A stretch of DNA of 55,907 nucleotides. Source: Streptomyces sp. Isolate_45. Its GTDB lineage: Bacteria; Actinomycetota; Actinomycetes; Streptomycetales; Streptomycetaceae. The stretch's first letter is position 1. Each line of letters starts with the position of its first letter. The stretch spans positions 1 through 55,907 of the forward strand of contig NZ_JANFAK020000045.1 of the NCBI RefSeq assembly GCF_024721315.2. The letters are read 5' to 3'. A program made the translations under genes and the position numbers. This document shows positions 50,768-55,907 of this stretch, one piece after another. The notes under the pieces were generated by a model. That model was not told the origin of the DNA. It saw only the letters and a list, made by a program, of their open reading frames with translations, and searched no databases.

Positions 50768-51874
50768 GTGACCAGTCGGGACAGCCTCATCAGCCCGCAG
50801 GAAAAGCTGGACAAGCTGGACCCGCTGGGACCGCTCCGCGATCCCCACGAACCGGGCTGCGACGTCTTCCTCACCGGCACGGTCTTCCTCGACATCATCT
50901 TCACCGGCCTCGACTCCGCCCCGGTGCGCGGTACGGAGTCCTGGGCGCGCGGCATGGGCTCCAGCCCCGGCGGCGTAGCCAACATGGCCACCGCGCTGGC
51001 CCGGCTCGGCCTGCGGACCTCCCTCGCCGCCGCCTTCGGCGACGACCACTACGGCGAGTACTGCTGGGACGCCCTCGAACAGGGCGAGGGCATCGACCTG
51101 ACCATGTCGCGGACCATCCCCGGCTGGCACAGCCCCGTCACCGTCTCGATGGCCTACGAGGGCGAGCGCACGATGGTCTCCCACGGCCACGAGGCCCCGC
51201 CCCCGGCCGGCCCCGGGGCGGTCCCCAGCTGCCCCCCGAAGGCCCGCGCCGCCGTGGCCTCGCTGGCCGCCGGGCCGGGCGAGGGGTGGATCGCCGAGGC
51301 CGCCCGGCGCGGCTCGCGGATCTTCGCGGACGTGGGCTGGGACGAGACGGGGCGCTGGGACCTGGGCGCCCTCGCCGACCTGGAGCACTGCGAGGCCTTC
51401 CTCCCCAACGCGGGCGAGGCGATGCGCTACACGCGGACCGAGTGTCCGCGCGCGGCGGCCCGGGCGCTCGCCGAGAAGGTGCCGGTGGCGGTGGTGACGA
51501 TGGGCTCCGAGGGCTCGTACGCGGTCGACTCCCGCACCGGGGAGACCGCCGAGGTGCCCGCGATCACCGTCGACGCGCTGGACCCCACCGGTGCCGGGGA
51601 CGTGTACGTCGCCGGGTTCGTCACCGGCAGCCTTGCCGGGTGGCCGCTCGCCGACCGGCTGGCCTTCGCCGGGCTGACGGCCGCCCTCTCCGTCCAGGAG
51701 TTCGGCGGCTCCCTCTCCGCCCCGGGCTGGCCGGAGGTGGCCCACTGGTGGCGCGCGGCCCCGGACCCGTTGCGGGACCGCTACGGCTTCCTCGACGCCC
51801 TGGTGCCCCCCGGAGCGACGCCCTCCGCGCGCCGCCGCGCCGTCCCGACGATCGGCTTCAAGCACCCCGTGTGA
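50768..51874 (+). CDS. PfkB family carbohydrate kinase
   Basis: Ribokinase-like sugar or nucleoside kinase of 368 residues. It has the N-terminal GTVFLDIIFTGL and SPGGVANMATALARLG (substrate side) and the C-terminal catalytic motif DPTGAGDVYVAGF with the GAGD anion hole. GTG at 50768 follows GGGGAG. The 0.2-kb gap before it (50545-50767) holds no recognisable gene. The substrate cannot be inferred from neighbours: rnz upstream and phoH downstream are unrelated. Confidence 0.9.
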   Translation: MTSRDSLISPQEKLDKLDPLGPLRDPHEPGCDVFLTGTVFLDIIFTGLDSAPVRGTESWARGMGSSPGGVANMATALARLGLRTSLAAAFGDDHYGEYCWDALEQGEGIDLTMSRTIPGWHSPVTVSMAYEGERTMVSHGHEAPPPAGPGAVPSCPPKARAAVASLAAGPGEGWIAEAARRGSRIFADVGWDETGRWDLGALADLEHCEAFLPNAGEAMRYTRTECPRAAARALAEKVPVAVVTMGSEGSYAVDSRTGETAEVPAITVDALDPTGAGDVYVAGFVTGSLAGWPLADRLAFAGLTAALSVQEFGGSLSAPGWPEVAHWWRAAPDPLRDRYGFLDALVPPGATPSARRRAVPTIGFKHPV

Positions 51875-52013
51875 CCGCACGCCCGTTCCCGGCGCGGCGG
51901 CGCCGGAAAACCCCTCGGGGAAGCGCCGTCCCGGACGTACGCTTGGTACTCCGGAGGTCGGCGATCCGCGCGACCCCTCAGCGGGAGGTATGCGCAGGCC
52001 ACAGTGCCGGCCC

Positions 52014-53051
52014 ATGACTCAGACACCGACAGGCCACACCCCCGCGCCCGGTCAGGCGCGCGCCCACTTCACTGTTCCGGCCACGCACCCGATGGTGACG
52101 GTGCTCGGATCCGGCGACGCACTGCTGCGCGTGATCGAGAGGGCTTTCCCGAAGGCCGACATCCACGTTCGGGGCAATCAGGTCAGCGCGATCGGTGAGG
52201 CGGCGGAAGTCGCCCTCATCCAGCGCCTGTTCGACGAGATGATGCTGGTGCTCCGCACCGGGCAGTCGATGACGGAGGACGCAGTGGAACGCTCGATCGC
52301 CATGCTCCAGGCGAACGGATCGGGAGGCGGCGAGGCGGAGACGCCCGCCGAGGTGCTCACGCAGAACATCCTCTCCAGCCGCGGTCGCACCATCCGCCCC
52401 AAGACGCTCAACCAGAAGCGGTACGTCGACGCGATCGACAAGAACACGATCGTCTTCGGCATCGGCCCCGCCGGTACCGGAAAGACCTACCTCGCCATGG
52501 CGAAGGCGGTCCAGGCCCTGCAGTCCAAGCAGGTCAGCCGGATCATCCTGACCCGCCCCGCCGTCGAGGCCGGCGAACGCCTCGGCTTCCTGCCCGGCAC
52601 CCTGTTCGACAAGATCGACCCGTACCTGCGGCCGCTCTACGACGCCCTGCACGACATGATCGACCCGGACTCCATCCCCCGCCTCATGGCGGCCGGAACG
52701 ATCGAGGTGGCGCCCCTGGCCTACATGAGGGGGCGCACTCTCAATGAGGCGTTCGTCGTCCTCGACGAGGCGCAGAACACCACCACCGAACAGATGAAGA
52801 TGTTCCTGACCCGACTCGGATTCGATTCGAAGATCGTGATCACCGGTGACGTGACGCAGGTCGACCTGCCCGGTGGCGCGCGCAGCGGTCTGCGACAGGT
52901 CCAGGACATCCTCGAAGGCGTGCCCGACATCCACTTCTCGCGGCTCACGTCCGAGGATGTCGTCCGCCACAAGCTGGTCGGCCGTATCGTCGACGCGTAC
53001 GAGAAGTACGACGACAGCCAGCAGGCCCCGAACGGCCACCAGCGGAAGTAG
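52014..53051 (+). CDS. PhoH-like ATPase
   Basis: Cytoplasmic P-loop ATPase of the PhoH family, often next to ybeY and linked to RNA metabolism. The 345-residue product has an N-terminal KH-like region (ADIHVRGNQVSAIGEAAE), Walker A GIGPAGTGKTYLAM and Walker B AFVVLDEAQNTT. ATG at 52014 gives MTQTPTGHTPAPGQARA, the usual Streptomyces start. ATG at 51990 lies only 1 nt after GGGAGG and is less likely. TACGCT at 51938 may be the -10. ybeY follows after 13 nt. Confidence 0.94.
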   Translation: MTQTPTGHTPAPGQARAHFTVPATHPMVTVLGSGDALLRVIERAFPKADIHVRGNQVSAIGEAAEVALIQRLFDEMMLVLRTGQSMTEDAVERSIAMLQANGSGGGEAETPAEVLTQNILSSRGRTIRPKTLNQKRYVDAIDKNTIVFGIGPAGTGKTYLAMAKAVQALQSKQVSRIILTRPAVEAGERLGFLPGTLFDKIDPYLRPLYDALHDMIDPDSIPRLMAAGTIEVAPLAYMRGRTLNEAFVVLDEAQNTTTEQMKMFLTRLGFDSKIVITGDVTQVDLPGGARSGLRQVQDILEGVPDIHFSRLTSEDVVRHKLVGRIVDAYEKYDDSQQAPNGHQRK

Positions 53052-53064
53052 AGCTCAGCGCACC

Positions 53065-53562
53065 ATGTCGATCGACGTCAACAACGAGTCCGGAACCGAG
53101 GTCGACGAGCAGGCGATCCTCGACATCGCCCGCTACGCGCTCACCCGGATGCGGATCCACCCGCTCTCCGAGCTCTCCGTCATCGTCATCGACGAGGACG
53201 CCATGGAGCAGCTCCACATCCAGTGGATGGACCTGCCCGGCCCGACCGACGTCATGTCCTTCCCGATGGACGAGTTGCGTCCGCCGTCCAAGGACGACGA
53301 GGAGCCCCCGCAGGGGCTCCTCGGCGACATCGTGCTGTGCCCCGAGGTGGCGAAGAAGCAGGGCGAGGACGCGGCCACGCAGCACTCCATGGACGAGGAG
53401 CTCCAGCTCCTCACCGTCCACGGGGTGCTGCACCTCCTCGGGTACGACCACGAGGAGCCGGACGAGAAGGCCGAGATGTTCGGCCTCCAGGCGGCCATCG
53501 TCGACGGCTGGCGCGGTGAGCGCGGCATGACCGGTCCGTCCCCGGCACCGACCGTCTCGTGA
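53065..53562 (+). CDS. ybeY: Endoribonuclease YbeY
   Basis: Zinc-dependent RNase for 16S rRNA 3' maturation and ribosome quality control. The 165-residue product has the H-x3-H-x5-H motif in HGVLHLLGYDHEE and the upstream PTDVMSFPMDE and LLGDIVLCPE motifs. ATG at 53065 gives MSIDVNNESG, the usual start. It is 13 nt after phoH and overlaps the next start by 4 nt (GTGA), so it belongs to a tightly packed operon. Confidence 0.96.
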   Translation: MSIDVNNESGTEVDEQAILDIARYALTRMRIHPLSELSVIVIDEDAMEQLHIQWMDLPGPTDVMSFPMDELRPPSKDDEEPPQGLLGDIVLCPEVAKKQGEDAATQHSMDEELQLLTVHGVLHLLGYDHEEPDEKAEMFGLQAAIVDGWRGERGMTGPSPAPTVS

Positions 53563-54863
53563 ACGCCCCCCAGCTGATCACGGGGGCGGTCCTGTTGGTG
53601 GTGGTGGCCTGGTTCGCGGCGTGCGCCGAGTCCGGGATCGCCCGCGTCTCCAGCTTCCGCGCCGAGCAGGCCGTACGGGAGGGCCGGCGCGGCAGCGCGA
53701 AGCTCGCCCAGGTCACCGGGGACCCCACCCGCTACGTCAACGTGGCGCTGCTGGTCCGCGTCACCTGCGAGATGGCGGCGGGCGTGCTCGTCACGTACGT
53801 CTGCCTCGACGAGTTCGGCGAGAACTGGACGGCGCTGTTCGTCGCCATCGGCGTGATGGTGCTGGTCTCCTACGTCGCGGTCGGCGTGTCCCCGCGCACC
53901 ATCGGCCGCCAGCACCCGCTGAACACCGCGACGGCGGCCGCGTACGTCCTCGTACCGCTCGCCCGGATCATGGGGCCGATCCCGCAACTGCTCATCCTCA
54001 TCGGCAACGCGCTCACGCCCGGCAAGGGCTTCCGCAAGGGGCCGTTCGCCTCCGAGGCCGAGCTGCGCGCGATGGTGGACCTCGCGGAGAAGGAATCGCT
54101 GATCGAGGACGACGAGCGCCGGATGGTGCACCAGGTCTTCGAGTTGGGCGACACCCTCGTGCGCGAGGTGATGGTGCCCCGCACCGACCTGGTCTGCATA
54201 GAGCGGTACAAGACGGTCCGTCAGGCCACCACGCTCGCGCTGCGGTCCGGCTTCTCGCGGATCCCCGTCACCGGGGAGAACGAGGACGACATCGTCGGGA
54301 TCGTCTACCTGAAGGACCTCGTCCGCAAGACCCACATCAGTCGGGAGGCGGAGGCCGACCTGGTCTCCACGGCGATGCGGCAGGCGGTGTTCGTGCCCGA
54401 CACGAAGAACGCCGGTGACCTGCTGCGCGAGATGCAGTCCGTGCGCAACCACGTGGCCGTCGTCATCGACGAGTACGGCGGCACGGCCGGGATCGTCACC
54501 ATCGAGGACATCCTGGAGGAGATCGTCGGCGAGATCACCGACGAGTACGACCGCGAGCTGCCGCCCGTCGAGGACCTCGGCGGCGACCGCTACCGGGTCA
54601 CGGCGCGCCTGGACATCACCGACCTCGGCGAGCTATTCGGGGCGCTGGCCTTCGACGACGAGGACGTGGAGACGGTCGGCGGGCTGCTGGCGAAGGCCCT
54701 GGGCCGGGTACCGATCGCCGGCGCCTCGGCGACGGTCGACCTGCCCGACGGACGCCCGCTGCGGCTGACGGCCGAATCCCCGGCGGGCCGCCGGAACAAG
54801 ATCGTGACGGTGCTGGTCGAGCCGGTGCCCCCGGCGGCGGCCGACGGGGAGGAGGGCGAATGA
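53559..54863 (+). CDS. CNNM/CorC (HlyC/CorC) family membrane protein with CBS pair
   Basis: A 434-residue membrane protein of the CNNM/CorC class, thought to export or regulate divalent cations such as magnesium. The N-terminal DUF21 domain (to about 190) has at least three membrane helices including LITGAVLLVVVAWFAACAESG and ALFVAIGVMVLVSYVAVGV. A CBS pair follows (about 200-330, VMVPRTDLVCIE and VAVVIDEYGGTAGIVTIEDI), then the CorC_HlyC domain. GTG at 53559 overlaps ybeY; the stop overlaps the yjbR-like start. Confidence 0.92.
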   Translation: MNAPQLITGAVLLVVVAWFAACAESGIARVSSFRAEQAVREGRRGSAKLAQVTGDPTRYVNVALLVRVTCEMAAGVLVTYVCLDEFGENWTALFVAIGVMVLVSYVAVGVSPRTIGRQHPLNTATAAAYVLVPLARIMGPIPQLLILIGNALTPGKGFRKGPFASEAELRAMVDLAEKESLIEDDERRMVHQVFELGDTLVREVMVPRTDLVCIERYKTVRQATTLALRSGFSRIPVTGENEDDIVGIVYLKDLVRKTHISREAEADLVSTAMRQAVFVPDTKNAGDLLREMQSVRNHVAVVIDEYGGTAGIVTIEDILEEIVGEITDEYDRELPPVEDLGGDRYRVTARLDITDLGELFGALAFDDEDVETVGGLLAKALGRVPIAGASATVDLPDGRPLRLTAESPAGRRNKIVTVLVEPVPPAAADGEEGE

Positions 54864-55213
54864 CCCCCGCCGAACTGCGCGCGTTCTGCCTGGGCTTCAA
54901 CGCGGCGGTCGAGGAGTTCCCGTTCACCCCGGAGACTTCGGTGTTCAAGGTGCTGGGCAAGATGTTCGCGCTCAGCGCCCTGGACGCGGAGCCGCTGAAG
55001 GTCAACCTCAAGTGCGAGCCGGAGCTCGCGGTGCGCCGGCGCGCGGAGCACGAGGCGATCGTGCCCGGCTGGCACATGAACAAGCGGCACTGGAACACGG
55101 TCACCGTGGGCGGACTGCCGGACGCGCTGGTGCGCGAGCTGGTGGAGGACTCGTACGACCTGGTCGTCGCGGGGCTCCCGAAGGCGGAGCGGCTACGGCT
55201 CGACCGGCCCTGA
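54860..55213 (+). CDS. MmcQ/YjbR family protein
   Basis: A 117-residue protein of the MmcQ/YjbR fold, related to CyaY-like double-wing structures and often annotated as DNA-binding without firm proof. It has AVEEFPFTPETSVFKVLGKMFA at the start and GWHMNKRHWNTV and LVEDSYDLVVAGLPK at the end, all family hallmarks. ATG at 54860 overlaps the TGA of the CorC-like gene. A GC-rich hairpin follows. Confidence 0.9.
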   Translation: MTPAELRAFCLGFNAAVEEFPFTPETSVFKVLGKMFALSALDAEPLKVNLKCEPELAVRRRAEHEAIVPGWHMNKRHWNTVTVGGLPDALVRELVEDSYDLVVAGLPKAERLRLDRP

Positions 55214-55223
55214 GCGGGTTCGG

Positions 55224-55251
55224 GGGCGGGGCCGGTCGTAGGGCCCCGCCC
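55224..55251 (+). terminator. Terminator after the YjbR-like gene
   Basis: A 10-bp stem (55224-55233 with 55242-55251) with an 8-nt loop closes the phoH-to-yjbR run. Confidence 0.75.
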
Positions 55252-55261
55252 GCGCTCTCCC

Positions 55262-55267
55262 TATGCT
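55262..55267 (+). promoter_or_regulatory. Leaderless -10 element of the deaminase-like gene
   Basis: TATGCT lies 7 nt before the ATG at 55275 and also contains the ATG at 55263, which argues for the later start. Confidence 0.55.
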
Positions 55268-55274
55268 TTCGACC

Positions 55275-55637
55275 ATGACGGAGAGCACGGGCATCGACCC
55301 CGAGGACACCAAGATCATCACGCTGGCCCGCAGTGCCCGCGCCCGCAACGGGGTGCCGGAGGGTGCGGCCGTGCGCGACGAGACCGGCCGGACGTACGTC
55401 GCCGGGACGGTGGCGCTGGACTCCCTGAAGCTGAGCGCCCTGCAGACGGCGGTCGCGATGGCCGTGGCGAGCGGGGCCCGGTCCCTGGAGGCGGCGGCCG
55501 TGGTGACGGAGGCCGGGGCTCCGGCGGAGGCCGACCGGGCCGCCGTCGCGGACCTGGGCGGTCCGGACACCCCGGTCCTCCTGGCGGGCCCGGACGGCGC
55601 CCTGAAGTCGACCACCCCGGCCGGACCCACCGCCTGA
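55275..55637 (+). CDS. Cytidine-deaminase-like protein lacking zinc ligands
   Basis: A 120-residue protein whose length and layout (ARSARARNGVPEGAAVRDETGRTYVAGTVAL, then an AVAMAVASGA helix) resemble actinobacterial proteins annotated as cytidine deaminase. It contains no His and no Cys at all, so the HAE and PCxxC zinc-binding motifs are missing and it cannot be an active zinc deaminase. ATG at 55275 fits the TATGCT -10 seven nucleotides upstream; ATG at 55263 is inside that element. In many Streptomyces this gene precedes era, but no era start is recognisable in the remaining 270 bp. Confidence 0.78.
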   Translation: MTESTGIDPEDTKIITLARSARARNGVPEGAAVRDETGRTYVAGTVALDSLKLSALQTAVAMAVASGARSLEAAAVVTEAGAPAEADRAAVADLGGPDTPVLLAGPDGALKSTTPAGPTA

Positions 55638-55689
55638 CCTGCCCGGTCACCACACGGAGCCCCGCTGCGCGGGGCGGCGCAGGCAGGTC
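55636..55689 (+). terminator. Hairpin after the deaminase-like gene
   Basis: An outer 8-bp pair (55636-55643 with 55682-55689) encloses a compact CCCCGC/GCGGGG hairpin (55660-55665 with 55669-55674). Confidence 0.6.
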
Positions 55690-55714
55690 GATCGGCGCGG
55701 GGCGCCGGGCCCCC

Positions 55715-55753
55715 GGGGCTCCGCCCCGGACCCCGCGCCTCAAACGCCGGCGA
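55715..55753. repeat. Dispersed Streptomyces intergenic repeat, copy 2
   Basis: Inverted relative to the copy at 15833-15871 and nearly identical to it over 39 nt. It contains the GGGGCTCCGCCCCGGACCCC core and the CAAACGCCGGCGA flank. It lies in the final gap, downstream of the deaminase-like gene; no gene is supported between 55690 and 55907. Confidence 0.7.
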
Positions 55754-55907
55754 GGCTGGATCGGCGGGGCCGGACGGAACAGTGGGCCGCAGGTCGGGGT
55801 CGGGGGCGGGGTGGGGTGTCGTCCGGGACCAAAACGTGATTTGTTGGCGCGCGGTACCGCCCCACCAACGCAGCAGCGGACAGGGCGCCATAAATCATGC
55901 CCGTCCC

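Noticed and set aside
55690..55907. Start of era or another gene at the right edge (ATG at 55897)
   Set aside because: Only a few codons are visible and they do not match a recognisable N-terminus.

Overview
The window is a stretch of core chromosome from a high-GC actinomycete, almost certainly a Streptomyces. Third codon positions are nearly all G or C, GTG starts are common, and -10 hexamers of the TAGGAT/TACCCT type lie 6-8 nt in front of start codons. Gene order also fits: rne, rplU, rpmA, obg, proB, proA, nadD, an LCP-like gene, rsfS, leuS, comEA, comEC, holA, rpsT, lepA, hemW, hrcA, dnaJ, rsmE, rnz, phoH, ybeY. No insertion sequence, prophage, CRISPR array or rRNA operon was seen.

Layout. 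1-5.6 kb: the 3' part of an RNase E/G gene, then rplU-rpmA and obg. 5.6-14.0 kb: a cell-wall glycopolymer locus with a GT2 glycosyltransferase, galE, a GT4 enzyme, a GT2-TagF type fusion, a polyprenyl-phosphate glycosyltransferase and a GtrA-type membrane protein. 14.1-17.4 kb: proB and proA flanking a small His/Asp-rich protein. 17.4-24.3 kb: two paralogous single-pass membrane proteins, a convergent M48 protease, a 54-aa membrane protein, nadD, an LCP/LytR_C protein, rsfS and a histidine phosphatase whose only usable start is CTG. 24.4-25.1 kb: two identical tRNA-Ala(GGC) genes around a zinc-ribbon gene. 25.2-28.3 kb: leuS behind a leader peptide with three consecutive leucine codons and an intrinsic terminator. 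28.4-34.6 kb: a coiled-coil membrane protein, degV, comEA and comEC. 34.6-43.2 kb: a YceI-domain protein, an 80-aa protein, holA, rpsT, lepA, an acyl-CoA ligase and hemW. 43.2-47.2 kb: a DUF3097 protein, an MBL-fold hydrolase and the CIRCE-controlled hrcA-dnaJ pair. 47.3-55.6 kb: a nitronate monooxygenase-like protein, rsmE, HIT, rnz, a PfkB kinase, and the overlapping run phoH-ybeY-CorC-like-YjbR, ending with a cytidine-deaminase-like protein that has no zinc ligands.

How the genes work together. Much of the window serves translation and RNA metabolism: ribosomal proteins L21, L27 and S20, GTPases Obg and LepA, the silencing factor RsfS, rRNA methylase RsmE, YbeY, RNase Z, RNase E, tRNA-Ala and LeuRS. 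The glycosyltransferase block, the LCP-like protein and the paralogous membrane pair plausibly form a cell-envelope set. hrcA-dnaJ is a heat-shock unit.

The points most worth checking are the leuS attenuator, the CTG start, the comEC frame that stays open for 2.1 kb past its conserved domain, the Gly/Cys repeat tract at the 5' end of comEC, the pair of paralogous membrane proteins, and the degenerate LCP and deaminase folds.
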